Assembly: GCA_014879845.1 (NCBI GenBank)
Contig: JACSRI010000122.1
Coordinates: 1-64,000 of the forward strand
Direction: 5' to 3'
From: Opitutaceae bacterium
GTDB taxonomy: Bacteria > Verrucomicrobiota > Verrucomicrobiia > Opitutales > Opitutaceae
DNA: 64,000 nucleotides
Below the pieces are notes generated by a model. That model ran no database searches. It was not told the DNA's origin and saw nothing but the letters and a program-made list of their open reading frames with translations. Every line of letters starts with the position of its first letter. The stretch's first letter is position 1. Below are positions 28,980-39,520 of the stretch, one piece after another. The translations under genes and the position numbers were made by a program.

Positions 28980-29873
28980 TCAGGAACTCGAGTCGTGGGA
29001 GCCCCGATACTGCTTCTCGCCCGCGGAGACCGCCGTCGCAAGGCCGTTGCCCTGCGGTGGAAGCGGGCACGTCGCAAACGGCGTGAACGCGCAGGGCGGA
29101 TTGATCGCGAGATTGAAATCGAGCACGACGCGACCGTCCTTCGCCGCTTCGGCATAAAGGAAGCGCATTCCGTAGGTCCCCTCCCCACTGGTCGTATCCG
29201 AAAAGATGAGGAAGAGCGAACCGTCGTCGGCATCGACGAGGGGGATGAGTTCGTGTGTGCGGCCCTCGCGCTCGAAAACCAGTTTTCCGGTAACGCGTTC
29301 GTGAGACACAACGCCGAGTACATTCGGGACGGCGATCTCGCGTGGCGACTCAAACGGCACCCATCTCGCGTCCACACGCCAGGTCGGATCGATCGGGAAA
29401 TAGTCTATGCCTGCGAAATGCGTCCGACGCGGGGACGCGCTGTCACGCACGCGCAGCGCTTTGCGGACGCCGCGCTCAATGACAAAGAAGCTCACCGTGC
29501 CGGCGCGCACGACCGCCGGGCGTCCCTTCGCGCGATCGATCCGCACCGGCTCGCCCGACATGATGTGCGAGTCATCGACTGACACTGCCTCGCCGCTCAT
29601 GCTGACGAACGAAACCGCACCGTCTGCCGCCAGCGTGACCGTGCCCCAATGCTCGGGTCCGTCGGCGAGGACGATCGCATTGTCGCGCGCACGTCCCACG
29701 GTGCTTGAGCCCTCCTTGAGAAAATGTAGGCCGACCAGTGTCAGCCATCCATCTTCGCGCTTGAGTCGCTCGACACGTTCCGCACGCGCAGCTTCGATGC
29801 TCGATACATAGTCGAGGTCTTGGGCGAGCGCGCTTGCACACGCGACCGTTGCGGCCAGTCCGGCAATCACCAT
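28980..29873 (-). CDS. DUF1684 domain protein, secreted
   Basis: LKREDGWLTLVGLHFLKEGSSTVGRARDNAIVL...GTYGMRFLYAEAAKDGRVVLDFNLAINPPCAFTPFATCPLPP. Confidence 0.8.
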   Translation of the reverse strand: MVIAGLAATVACASALAQDLDYVSSIEAARAERVERLKREDGWLTLVGLHFLKEGSSTVGRARDNAIVLADGPEHWGTVTLAADGAVSFVSMSGEAVSVDDSHIMSGEPVRIDRAKGRPAVVRAGTVSFFVIERGVRKALRVRDSASPRRTHFAGIDYFPIDPTWRVDARWVPFESPREIAVPNVLGVVSHERVTGKLVFEREGRTHELIPLVDADDGSLFLIFSDTTSGEGTYGMRFLYAEAAKDGRVVLDFNLAINPPCAFTPFATCPLPPQGNGLATAVSAGEKQYRGSHDSSS

Positions 29874-30013
29874 GCGTCTCACGCCCGCAGGCAATTCTGC
29901 CGCACGACGAAGCGCAAGCCTTGCACGCGCATGAGCCTCCGGCCGCACCCACTCAACGTACTCGCACGGCAACCAAGACTTGCACCCCCCACCACATCTC
30001 GAAACTTCACCCT

Positions 30014-30991
30014 ATGCGTCACCGGCTCGTCGCTTTCACTCTTCTTGCCACCGCCCTCACACTCCCGGCGCACACCTCAGCCGCCGAGCCTCGAGTCCGG
30101 GACCTGAAGATCACAGTGCTCTCGACCATGCTCGCCGGCAATCCGATGTTTCGCGGCATCGGCGAGTGGGGATTCGCCGCGCTGGTCGAGGCGGACGGAA
30201 AGCGGATCCTCTTCGACACGGGGCTGCGCCCGCAGACCGTGCTGCGCAACGCTCATGAACTCGGTGTGGACCTCACCGGAATCGAGACGGTCGTGCTCAC
30301 GCACAACCATAACGACCACATCGGCGGCCTGATGACCCTGCGCCGCGAGTTCATGGGGACGGATGCCCGCGCGTATTCACGCGTCCACGTCGGTCGCGGC
30401 ATCTTCTGGAGCCGCGGTGCCGACAGCAAAGGCATCGAGGACAACGCCGCGATCGCGCTGAAGGCGGAGTTCGAGGCCACGGGCGGCACATTCCTCGAGC
30501 ACGCCGGGCCGGTCGAACTCGCGCCTGGTGTGTGGTTCACCGGGCCGATACCCCGTCCCAATCCAGAGAAGAACTACGGTGGCACCGACCGCGTGCTGGC
30601 CCCCGACGGCTGGACCGCCGACATCGTGCAGGAGGACTCGGCCCTCGTCTTCGACACACGCAGGGGCCTCGTGGTGCTCTCCGGGTGCGGCCATGCCGGC
30701 ATGATCAATACCCTCGCGTATGCATGCACGGTGACACGTGAGACCCGCGTCCACGCCGCGATCGGCGGCTTTCACCTCCTGAGCAACACCGACGAGGGGC
30801 TCGCCTGGACGGCCGCACGCTTGCGCGAGTTCGGTGTGGTCCACCTCCTCAATGCCCATTGCACAGGCATCGAGGCGAGCTTTCGTCTGCGCGACCTCGC
30901 CGGACTCGATCGCGCCACCTCCGTCGTCGCTGCCGTCGGCGCGACGTTCGATCTCGAGCGCGGGATCGATCCATTGATGCTGGCGCGCTGA
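30014..30991 (+). CDS. metallo-beta-lactamase-fold hydrolase, secreted
   Basis: Signal peptide; VVLTHNHNDHIGGL; GLVVLSGCGHAGMINTL. Confidence 0.85.
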   Translation: MRHRLVAFTLLATALTLPAHTSAAEPRVRDLKITVLSTMLAGNPMFRGIGEWGFAALVEADGKRILFDTGLRPQTVLRNAHELGVDLTGIETVVLTHNHNDHIGGLMTLRREFMGTDARAYSRVHVGRGIFWSRGADSKGIEDNAAIALKAEFEATGGTFLEHAGPVELAPGVWFTGPIPRPNPEKNYGGTDRVLAPDGWTADIVQEDSALVFDTRRGLVVLSGCGHAGMINTLAYACTVTRETRVHAAIGGFHLLSNTDEGLAWTAARLREFGVVHLLNAHCTGIEASFRLRDLAGLDRATSVVAAVGATFDLERGIDPLMLAR

Positions 30992-31055
30992 ACACAGCGA
31001 GGCATCCAGCGCAGTGCTCAACTAGACACGCCAGTCGGGCTCCCTTGCACGACTT

Positions 31056-31565
31056 TCATGGCAGCTTGAACAACCGCTTCAGGTCGTACCAGTTCCAGGG
31101 CATGGTGCGGGATGCGTAGAACATCCGCTCGTTCCTCACGTCGTATGGGTCGATAGCTGGCGCGCCGCCCGCCCATGTGGCGCGAACATGACTGAGGACC
31201 GACGCGATCTCCGCATCATTGAGTTTCGCGCCCTGACCAGGCATTACGCCATTGAATCGCTTGCCCTTGATGTCGATCGGCCCCTGAAGGCCGTGCAGCA
31301 CGATCCGGATCAGCGGCCGCGTATCCGCCACACGGAGCACGGGCGAATCAGCCAGCGGCGGGACGACGCCGACCTGCCCCTGTCCCTCGGGCATGTGGCA
31401 TTCCTGGCAGACGCGCACGTAGACCTTGCGCCCAAGCTCCAAGTCGACGCCGGCGGGTGGCGGTGCTGCGTCCTCACGCGAGGAACACGCCGTCAGCCAG
31501 AGGAACGCGGACACGCACGCGACGATGGCGTTGACGCGCATGTAATCGTGCGGACGGCGCAACAT
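31056..31565 (-). CDS. c-type cytochrome lipoprotein-like
   Basis: WLTACSS lipobox, VCQECHMPEG heme motif; start may be the internal Met (MRVN) at 31541. Confidence 0.8.
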   Translation of the reverse strand: MLRRPHDYMRVNAIVACVSAFLWLTACSSREDAAPPPAGVDLELGRKVYVRVCQECHMPEGQGQVGVVPPLADSPVLRVADTRPLIRIVLHGLQGPIDIKGKRFNGVMPGQGAKLNDAEIASVLSHVRATWAGGAPAIDPYDVRNERMFYASRTMPWNWYDLKRLFKLP

Positions 31566-31585
31566 GTACAAAGACGGGACTCCCA

Positions 31586-31999
31586 CTACGGTCGCGAGAC
31601 GACCGCGACGTCCTCCAGCCACCAGCCCGTGTCCTTGCGCACAAGCAGCCCGGTGATCGCCTGACCGGCCTTGACGGCGGTCAACGTGGGTGCGTCGACC
31701 TTGAGCGACATCGTCATCGCCTTCATCACGCCGGGAATCTCCTCGTGGCGGACGATCAGCGCGCCCTTCTCCACGAGGACCTCGACGACCACGCCCTTGA
31801 GCGGGTGGCGCTTCGGCGCCTCTGCCGGCGTCGCACCGGCAGCCGGTGCGGCATGATCGTGTGACACCGTGGACGTGGACGCCGCAGAAACCGACTTGGT
31901 GGACCCGCAGGTGCAGCCGCCGTGCTTTTCCGCCGCAGCGGACGCGGCTGGCAATACGGCAACGGTGAAGGAGACGAACAGAAGTGAGAGAGCTTTCAT
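31586..31999 (-). CDS. CusF-like copper-binding domain protein, secreted
   Basis: HPLKGVVVEVLVEKGALIVRHEEIPGVMKAMTMSLKV; N-terminal GGCTCGS and HDHAAP. Confidence 0.75.
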   Translation of the reverse strand: MKALSLLFVSFTVAVLPAASAAAEKHGGCTCGSTKSVSAASTSTVSHDHAAPAAGATPAEAPKRHPLKGVVVEVLVEKGALIVRHEEIPGVMKAMTMSLKVDAPTLTAVKAGQAITGLLVRKDTGWWLEDVAVVSRP

Positions 32000-32159
32000 G
32001 AAGATATGAGTTGATGTGGATCGATGGTGAGCCGGCCTGGACGAGGCGCACACCCAAGCCGAAGAGGCCAGCGTGCGGAAAGACGTGTGCGGACTGTCGC
32101 CCTCATCCGCGGTGGACCGCTCGAGCGCGACGATGCAAATGGTTTTGGGACCGCACGCG

Positions 32160-32202
32160 CCACGCGGAGTCCGAGGGCTGACTCTGCCTCGGCTCCGCGT
32201 GG
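32160..32202. repeat. 16-bp inverted repeat with one bulge in intergenic region
   Basis: CCACGCGGAG-t-CCGAGG-gctgactctg-CCTCGG-CTCCGCGTGG. Confidence 0.75.
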
Positions 32203-32471
32203 GAGGACTCTCCTGGATTTCAGGTCGATCGGTCGCGTGCGACCGGGCCGAGGCGCCGGACCTTCGGGTAGCCCCGTCGTGTCCCGCCCCTGCGCGTCCC
32301 AACATCCCAAAGCAGAATGCCCGCGTAGGTCGAGCCTGGAGATGCCTCCTCGGCTCAACCGCACGAGCTCCCGCCCGGGAAAGGGCACTGTTTCCAGCCT
32401 CTGCCAAAGCCATCCTCGACTCGGTACATTCGGCCATCTATCGGAAACAGGCCCCCAAGTGTATCCACAGT

Positions 32472-33908
32472 TCATGCGGTGCGTCCTCGTGTGCGGTCGA
32501 CAATGCGCCCCATCAGCCAGTCGGTCGTCGCCACGCACGCGAGCGACGCGGCCAGCAACGGGAGCAACACAGCCAGTCCGATCGCCCCGATCCACACCGG
32601 GTGCGGTACCCGTGAGCTGGATGCAGGAGCGCCGAGGCGGCCGGCCGGCCGACGCCGCCACCACAGGACCAGACCGCTAACCGCGAGCAACACCACTCCG
32701 AGCGCGGCCACCGTGCCGAGGATCTGGTTGGCCAGCCCGAAGAGCTGACCCTCGTGCGCGATGATGCCCCAGAGCGCAAACTGCGCGAGCAGCCCGAAGT
32801 CCCGGAAACGCACGTCGGCGAGCACGCGACCTGAATACTGGTCGAGGTGCAGGTAGGTGCGGTTGAACGCCTGGTTGCGGTCGGAGATCACGCTGAAAAC
32901 GCCGCGTGGCCCGACCGGCAGCGCGATGGCGTACGGCGTCGGAACGCGAGCCTGGCTCGCAAGCACGACGACCCGGTCGAGGGCAATCGAACCCGCAGCG
33001 CGCTCGCCATGACTCGCCTCGGTCGCAGTCGCCGCGTCCGCATGGTCTGCATGCCCGCCATGGTCTGCGGGCGGAGTGGAAACCAGGGAATCGATCTTCT
33101 CCGCGAGGCCGGACTGGAGCGGAGGCGACCACCCGGTCAGCTCCGAGCGATGCGCCCCGGCGTTTGACTCCACCGGGGTGCCTTGACCGAACGCGGCCGA
33201 GATGGTGCGGTACCACTTGCCGCTAGCCTGCGACCAGAGCAGCCCCGTCGCGAGCAGGAACACCGTCACGCCCGAAAGCCACACGGCCGGCACGGCGTGG
33301 ATGTCGCGCCAGAACACGCGCCCCGTCGCGCGGAGTCGCGGCAGCACAAAACCCCACACCACGAAACGCGGCCTCGGCCAGGCCAGATAGAGCCCGGTGA
33401 GGAAGAGCACCAGCGCCCAGCTCGCCGCCAGTTCGACGACATATTCGCCCGGCTTGCCCACGAGCAGCGAGCCGTGCAGGTCGCGCACGGTGGTCATGAA
33501 ACGGTCACGATCGTCGATCTGGCCCAGCACCCGGGCGGTGAGTGGATCGACATAGATCGTGAGGCCGGGACCGAATGGACGCCGATCCTGCCCGGGCCGC
33601 AACGTGACCTGCGCCGGTTCATCGGCTGCGAACGATGGCTGGAACGAAACGACGCGCCAGTCCTCGGGCGCGGCCGCACGTGCAGCCGCCAGCTGGACCT
33701 CCGCGGACGAGCGCTCCCCTGCCCCGCTCACGTGCAGGATGTCGCGATAGCGCCACGCCTCGAACTGCGGTTTCCACAGGTAGATCGCACCGGTGATGCC
33801 CAGCAGAATCACCAGTGGCGCCACGAGGATGCCGGCATAGAAATGCCAGCGCCACACCGCGCGGTAAAGCGAACCTCCCCTGTGTGATGTTGTTTCGTGG
33901 GTGCTCAT
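32472..33908 (-). CDS. PepSY-associated TM helix domain protein
   Basis: YRAVWRWHFYAGILVAPLVILLGITGAIYLWKPQFE; DRFMTTVRDLHGSLLVG. Confidence 0.85.
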   Translation of the reverse strand: MSTHETTSHRGGSLYRAVWRWHFYAGILVAPLVILLGITGAIYLWKPQFEAWRYRDILHVSGAGERSSAEVQLAAARAAAPEDWRVVSFQPSFAADEPAQVTLRPGQDRRPFGPGLTIYVDPLTARVLGQIDDRDRFMTTVRDLHGSLLVGKPGEYVVELAASWALVLFLTGLYLAWPRPRFVVWGFVLPRLRATGRVFWRDIHAVPAVWLSGVTVFLLATGLLWSQASGKWYRTISAAFGQGTPVESNAGAHRSELTGWSPPLQSGLAEKIDSLVSTPPADHGGHADHADAATATEASHGERAAGSIALDRVVVLASQARVPTPYAIALPVGPRGVFSVISDRNQAFNRTYLHLDQYSGRVLADVRFRDFGLLAQFALWGIIAHEGQLFGLANQILGTVAALGVVLLAVSGLVLWWRRRPAGRLGAPASSSRVPHPVWIGAIGLAVLLPLLAASLACVATTDWLMGRIVDRTRGRTA

Positions 33909-33932
33909 ACGTGTTGGTCGGGCCTCCTCAGA

Positions 33933-34940
33933 TCACGGTGCCGCGGCAGCGGCCTTCACCCCGTCGATGCGCCACTCCCCATCCTGTTGGTAAAGCTGCG
34001 CCTCGATGGCCGTGCCCTTCTTCGCGGATGCGACCGTCTCCTCGTCGGTGCCCAGGCTCATCGTCATGGCCGGCATGATTCCCGGAATCTCCTCGTGCCT
34101 GACCAGGAGGGCGCTGCGGGCCGGGAGCACATCGACGATCACGCCGCGCAGCGGCCATCTGCGCGACGGATCGTTCGTGGCCGTGTGGGCGTTGAGCGCC
34201 GAGAACGGATCCTTGGTGGAGTCGTCATTCCAGACGTATTCAGCGCTGTCCGCGATCGACTGCGCCGTCTTGCGATCGAACAATCTCGCCACCAACCCGA
34301 GCGACATGTCGATGCCGGCGGAGACGCCGGACGAGGTCGCGTACCTGCCGTCCTCGACCCAGCGCGCCTCGTGTATCCAGTTCACCGTGCGGTCCTGGGC
34401 CACGACCCACTGGAAGGCGCGTTTGTTGGTCGTGGCCTTGTGTCCGGAGAGCAGTCCGGTGCGCGCGAGCAGCGCGGAACCCGTGCAGACCGTCGAGACG
34501 AGCGGCGCGCTCTCGGAGAGCCGCCTGATCGCGGCGATGAAGGCCGTGTTGTCCACCTCTCGGCGGGTACCCATGCCACCCGGTATCAGCAGCACGTCGA
34601 GTGGACCCACCGTCTCGAACGTGTGATCGGGCACCACGGCCGGACCAAACCGTGCATGCACCGGCTGAATCGTCTCGGCGATCGTCACCAGTTTCGCGCG
34701 ACGACCCAGGCCACCGAAGATCTGCACAGGGCCGAAGACATCGAGCGTCTCATATCCTTCAAAGACGATCACACCCACCACCAGCGGCCGCTCCTCGGTG
34801 TAGATCGACGTCGCACCGGCCTCGTTGGCCGCGGCGGCTGGCGATGAACCATGCGCACCGGCGTGATCGTGCGCGGCAAGCAGCACCGGAAGGAGAAGAC
34901 TCATCGCGAGAAGAAGGGTAGGTCTTGATTGGCGATTCAT
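33933..34940 (-). CDS. DJ-1/PfpI domain protein fused to C-terminal CusF-like domain, secreted
   Basis: VVGVIVFEGYETLDVFGPVQIFG..., STVCTGSALLARTGLLSGHKATTNK, then RRWPLRGVIVDVLPARSALLVRHEEIPGIMPAMTMSL. Confidence 0.8.
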   Translation of the reverse strand: MNRQSRPTLLLAMSLLLPVLLAAHDHAGAHGSSPAAAANEAGATSIYTEERPLVVGVIVFEGYETLDVFGPVQIFGGLGRRAKLVTIAETIQPVHARFGPAVVPDHTFETVGPLDVLLIPGGMGTRREVDNTAFIAAIRRLSESAPLVSTVCTGSALLARTGLLSGHKATTNKRAFQWVVAQDRTVNWIHEARWVEDGRYATSSGVSAGIDMSLGLVARLFDRKTAQSIADSAEYVWNDDSTKDPFSALNAHTATNDPSRRWPLRGVIVDVLPARSALLVRHEEIPGIMPAMTMSLGTDEETVASAKKGTAIEAQLYQQDGEWRIDGVKAAAAAP

Positions 34941-34972
34941 GATGGCAGGTGTGGTCATGGGACGCATATCGC

Positions 34973-37042
34973 TTACCAGCGATACTCCACGCCGCCGAAG
35001 AAGCCGCGGCCGTCGCCGGGCAGGAACTGCGTCTGGTCGCGACCCGCCGCATCTTCGATCACGCCGGTGGTGGCGGCGTATTTCTTGTCGGCCAGGTTCC
35101 GACCCTCGAGAAACCATGACAGCCCCTGCGCCTGACGCCGGCCCACGCGCAGCCCCCAGATCGTGTGCGCAGGAGCGGCAAAGGTGTTGCGGTGGTCGAT
35201 GAAGATGCGATCACCCCACTCCAGCGTCGGGCCGGCGTACCAACCACCCCGATACTCCCAGGTCAGCTCGACACGCACGAGGTGCTCGGGCAGGCCGGCC
35301 AGGCGGCTGTTGCCGTAGACGGCGTCGTCGTCGAAGGCGAAGTCGCCCCAGGTCCAGGCTGCGCGCAGGACGACATGGTGTTCGCCACCGCGAGCGCCGA
35401 GCAGATCGATCTCGCCGCCGACCTCGGCCCCGCGATGCACGGTGCTGTCGGCGTTGACCGTCGCGGAAGGCGTGGCGGGGTTGTTGTCGTGGTCGATCGC
35501 GAGCAGCTCGTCGTCGATCGTCGCGTGGTAGAGCGTCACGTCCCACTTCACCGGGCCATAGGCGCCGCGGCTGCCGATCTCGACTGTCGTGGCCGTCTGG
35601 GCCTTGCGCGGCGTGTTGAGCGTGAGCGCCTCGGAGAAGGACGGCGGCTCGTAGCTGCCGGAGACGTTGGCAAACAGCTGGGTGGTTCCGCGATCCCAGC
35701 GCAGGCCGAGCTTCGGCAGGAACTGGTCATAGTCGACCGTGTAGCTCGGCGAGCCGGCGACGATCCGCTCGTTCTCGCGCTCGTTGATCGCATAGACGGC
35801 GCCGGCCACGAGCGTGAAACCACCGGCAAGGCGAATTTGCTCCTCCGCGAAGAACTCAAGGTTGCTCGCCGTCTGATCGGCGCTGGAAACCAATGCGCCT
35901 CGAGTGCCGCCGCTGTTCAAGAAGTTGGCCGCGTTGGTCCGTCCGTAGGTCCAGACCACGCCGCCACGCAACCGATGGTTCGCACCGAGGAACTCTCCGA
36001 CGTGTGTGCCGATCGCGGACAAGGCAAAATCGTTCGAGAGTTGGTCGACGACCTGAAAGATCGGGTGGTCGAGATCCTTGTAGGTCCACGCCGCGGTGAA
36101 ATCCCAGACCGTGGAACCGGTGCGCACGCTCGTCTTGTTGGCGAGGCGCAGCAGCTCGAAGTCGCGGTGCTGATCGAGCGCGATGTTCCCTGGATTGGCC
36201 ACGCTCGGGTCGCTTTCCACCTGCGCGAGCGAGAGGCTTCCGGGGAGTTCGGAGACCGTCTTCACGCCGGTGAGGAAGAAGCGCGTCTCCGCGTTCGTGC
36301 CGAGCCGCAGGCCGGCGTTGCCGAGGAAACGCTCATTGCGCTGGTCGGCATGGTCACGGAAACCATCCTGCTCCTGGTGGGTGAATGACGCGTATCCATC
36401 GAGCTGATCGCGCGAAGCACCAGCTGCGACATTCGCCCGCAGGTAACCCCACGAGCCGGCCTCGACGCGCGTGGCAGCGCCTGCGCCGTCGCGACCGGTG
36501 CGAGACACATACTCGATCGCCCCACCCAGAGTGGAACCGCCGTAGGCGAGCGCGTTGCCGCCGCGCCAGACGTTGATGTAGGCGGCCGAGAGCGGCTCAA
36601 GTGACTGCATGTCGAAGCCGCCGTCCGCAAGGTTGAGCGGCACGCCGTCCTGGAGCACGCGCAGGCCGCGGCCATGGAAGGTGCGCTGGATGCCCGAACC
36701 GCGGATGGAGAGGCGCGCTTCATCCGAGCCGAAACGCGACTGCGCGATCACGCCGGGCGAGAGAGCGAAGGTGTCTTCGACCGTACTCGCCCTGCCGCGG
36801 AGAAAGCGCGAGGCGTCGATCAACTCCACGCCACCGGGCGTGAGTCGGATCTCAACCCCTGCCGCTTGAGCGGAAGGGACAGTGAGACTATCACCGCGAT
36901 CGGCGACCACGACCAGCGGGTCGAGGTCGACGGTGTGTTCGGTGCTGTTGGCGTCTCCCGACGAAGCAGGAGCCTGGGCAAAAGCCGGCGCAGCGAGAGC
37001 GGCGGCGAGGAGGAAACTGAGGAGGATGTGTCTTGTGTTCAT
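34973..37042 (-). CDS. TonB-dependent receptor
   Basis: Signal peptide, plug (RLSIRGSGIQRTFHGRGLRVLQDGVPLN), terminal GRGFFGGVEYRW. Confidence 0.88.
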   Translation of the reverse strand: MNTRHILLSFLLAAALAAPAFAQAPASSGDANSTEHTVDLDPLVVVADRGDSLTVPSAQAAGVEIRLTPGGVELIDASRFLRGRASTVEDTFALSPGVIAQSRFGSDEARLSIRGSGIQRTFHGRGLRVLQDGVPLNLADGGFDMQSLEPLSAAYINVWRGGNALAYGGSTLGGAIEYVSRTGRDGAGAATRVEAGSWGYLRANVAAGASRDQLDGYASFTHQEQDGFRDHADQRNERFLGNAGLRLGTNAETRFFLTGVKTVSELPGSLSLAQVESDPSVANPGNIALDQHRDFELLRLANKTSVRTGSTVWDFTAAWTYKDLDHPIFQVVDQLSNDFALSAIGTHVGEFLGANHRLRGGVVWTYGRTNAANFLNSGGTRGALVSSADQTASNLEFFAEEQIRLAGGFTLVAGAVYAINERENERIVAGSPSYTVDYDQFLPKLGLRWDRGTTQLFANVSGSYEPPSFSEALTLNTPRKAQTATTVEIGSRGAYGPVKWDVTLYHATIDDELLAIDHDNNPATPSATVNADSTVHRGAEVGGEIDLLGARGGEHHVVLRAAWTWGDFAFDDDAVYGNSRLAGLPEHLVRVELTWEYRGGWYAGPTLEWGDRIFIDHRNTFAAPAHTIWGLRVGRRQAQGLSWFLEGRNLADKKYAATTGVIEDAAGRDQTQFLPGDGRGFFGGVEYRW

Positions 37043-37192
37043 GGTTGTTACTCAAGTTGGACCGACTGTGTGACGTGGGGGCGTCGTGGTATGTGTGTGT
37101 TGAGAGGGAGGGACAATTGGAGGGGATGACGCCCGGCAATCCGGCTGGGCGCAGCTTCCCCGCCAGATCCGTGGGCTTGCGCGCGCAGTCCG

Positions 37193-39289
37193 CTACCAGG
37201 TGAGTTCGGCTCGTATCCAAAGATTGCGGCCGGGCTCGTTGATGCGCGTGGTGGTGACGTAGCCCTCGACCATGCCTCCTGCGCGGCTTATGTGCTCGGC
37301 GTAGGTGGTGTCGAAGATGTTGTCGATGCCGGCGGAAAGCCGGGCGTGTTCGTTCACGCGCCAGCTGGCGTTGAGCGAGAAGACCTCGAAGCCGTCCGTC
37401 GGTCCGATGTCCTGGCCGATGATCGTGCCCTGTCCCGGAGCGACGCGGTCCTGCTCGGAGACAACACGCACGAGCGCGCCGACCGACCAGGCACTCGCCC
37501 GGTAGACCGTGCCAAGGCGAACCTCGAGCGGCGGCTGCTGCGCGAGCGGGAGATCATCGGTGTCATTGTCGCCCGTCACGTAGGCGAGACTGGCGTCAAA
37601 AGAGAGCGCTCGTGTCGCGGCCCAGTTGAGGGATGCCTCGGCCCCGGCCGTGGTCGCGTCGACATTACGTGTGACCGTGACCGTGCTCATGCCGCGCGGC
37701 CAACCACTCTGCACGAGGATGAAGTCGGAGATGTCGCCAACAAATCCCGACACCGAGGCCGTGAGCGGACCGGAGCGATGCACCACGCCGAAGTCGAGTT
37801 GGGTGGTCTTTTCCGAGTCGGTCAGGAAAGAACTGCGTGTCGCCTCGCTCTGGTTGGTGACCAGCTCCCAGTAGTCGGGCGCGCGCTCGGTGAGTCCCAC
37901 GCCAGCGTAGGCCGTGGTCGCTCCACCGGCGAAGGCATGCTCGTAGCGGAGGAAACCGCTGCCGAGCGTCGCATCGCGCTCGAGGTCGGCGGTGGGATTC
38001 GGCATGGCCATGCCCATCATGCTCGGGATCGTCGCCCGGAAGTCGTGCGCTTGCCAGGAGTCGATCCGCGCACCGGCGATGAACCGGCCGCTCTCGCCGA
38101 TGGTGCGCGCGAACTCGGCGAAGAGGCCCACGTTGCCGATCTCCGCATCCTTCACCCGGGGGAGCGACAGATACGGAACGGCAGGTTGATTGCCCGTGCT
38201 GCGCGAGCGATGAACGCCCCGCCGTGCGTCGATGCCGACCGCCAACGTGCCCTGCTCGCCGAAGGCGAGATCGGTCTCGAACCGTCCGCCGGTGAGCCGG
38301 TGATCGGGATTCGAGGCGGAGGGGTTCGGCCCCATCATCGAGGGCACAAAGGTCCGCAGGCTGTAGTCGTCCATGACATGGTCGACGTTGTTCTGATAGA
38401 GCTGCGCCTCGATCTTGGTGAGAAGGGGCGAAAGGTTTGTGCGGCGGAATCGCAGACCGAGATTCTCGCGATCGAGCACGGACGCATCCATCATACCGTG
38501 CCCGTAGGCGGCCTCGCCTTCGCTCACGCCGCCCGAGACCTCGAACAGGGTGTCTCGGTCCGGCGTCCAGCCGGCGGCGGCTTGAAAAATGGAGCGCTCA
38601 TAGTGGGAATGCACCACGGTGCCGTCGCCATCTTCGTAGTCGTCCGAGGCGGTGCGCACCCCGTTGGCGCGCACGTAACCGCGCCCGAGGCCGGCGACGA
38701 CTTCGGCGGACTGGTCGTTGCGGCCAAAGCTTCCGAAAGTGAGCGCGCCGCTGGCCCGCACCTGGCCGGAAGCGGTATCCGGAGCCTCACTCTCGAAGAG
38801 CACGACTCCGGCGGAGTAGCCCGGACCGTGGATCACGGTCTGGGGACCCTTGATCACCGTGACAGTCTCGAAGGACTCGGGAAACACGTAGGCAGTCGGC
38901 GGGTCCATGCGATGCGGGCAGCCGCCCAGCGCGGTGGTGCCATCGAGCTGGATGTCGAGGCGCGAGCCGGCCTGGCCGCGCAGGACGACTTCACCGCCTG
39001 CACCGCCTTTGCGGCTCACAGAGAAACCGGGAACAGTCTTGAGAATGTCAGCGCCGTCCTGCGCCGGGATCGGCTGGGCCGGGGCGCGGGCATCGAGGAC
39101 GATCTCGAGCGGACGAGATTCATACTGGCCGGTGACGACAACAGGTGAGAGCTCCACTTCGTCCTCCGTCGTCGAGGCCGGAGTCGGAACCGGGGACTGA
39201 GCGGACGCAGTGGCGAGTCCGCTGGCGAGAAAGAGGCATGCAGCCGCGATGGCCGCAGTGCGATAGCGCATTGGATAGGAAGAGTACAT
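37193..39289 (-). CDS. TonB-dependent copper receptor (OprC/NosA-like)
   Basis: TTALGGCPHRMDPPTAYVFPESFETVTVIKGPQTVIHGPG; terminal ELTW. Confidence 0.85.
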   Translation of the reverse strand: MYSSYPMRYRTAAIAAACLFLASGLATASAQSPVPTPASTTEDEVELSPVVVTGQYESRPLEIVLDARAPAQPIPAQDGADILKTVPGFSVSRKGGAGGEVVLRGQAGSRLDIQLDGTTALGGCPHRMDPPTAYVFPESFETVTVIKGPQTVIHGPGYSAGVVLFESEAPDTASGQVRASGALTFGSFGRNDQSAEVVAGLGRGYVRANGVRTASDDYEDGDGTVVHSHYERSIFQAAAGWTPDRDTLFEVSGGVSEGEAAYGHGMMDASVLDRENLGLRFRRTNLSPLLTKIEAQLYQNNVDHVMDDYSLRTFVPSMMGPNPSASNPDHRLTGGRFETDLAFGEQGTLAVGIDARRGVHRSRSTGNQPAVPYLSLPRVKDAEIGNVGLFAEFARTIGESGRFIAGARIDSWQAHDFRATIPSMMGMAMPNPTADLERDATLGSGFLRYEHAFAGGATTAYAGVGLTERAPDYWELVTNQSEATRSSFLTDSEKTTQLDFGVVHRSGPLTASVSGFVGDISDFILVQSGWPRGMSTVTVTRNVDATTAGAEASLNWAATRALSFDASLAYVTGDNDTDDLPLAQQPPLEVRLGTVYRASAWSVGALVRVVSEQDRVAPGQGTIIGQDIGPTDGFEVFSLNASWRVNEHARLSAGIDNIFDTTYAEHISRAGGMVEGYVTTTRINEPGRNLWIRAELTW

Positions 39290-39520
39290 GGTCGAGGATG
39301 GTGCGTTGTGGTTGCGAAACGCGGCTCCCGGCCCCGACTGTGCGAGGCGGAAGTCCGCTGACTGGCGGCGCGTGTCGAGACGCGACGAACCCGTCGGATG
39401 GAACGTGACGAAGGCGGAGAGACGAGGCGGCAAGGCCGCGATCGCGGCCAGCCGCCCTTCAATCGAAGCGTATCGATGCCACGCCTACCCTACCAGGATC
39501 GCGCAGCGTCGACCGCAAAC

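Noticed and set aside
32240-32265. Possible extra copy of the leader motif (gcgaccgggccgaggcgccgga)
   Set aside because: Lacks the AG after CCGG, loop length differs, and wrong orientation for the flanking minus-strand genes
37292-39148. Plus-strand 618-aa ORF opposite TonB receptor
   Set aside because: Shadow ORF; receptor motifs on minus strand
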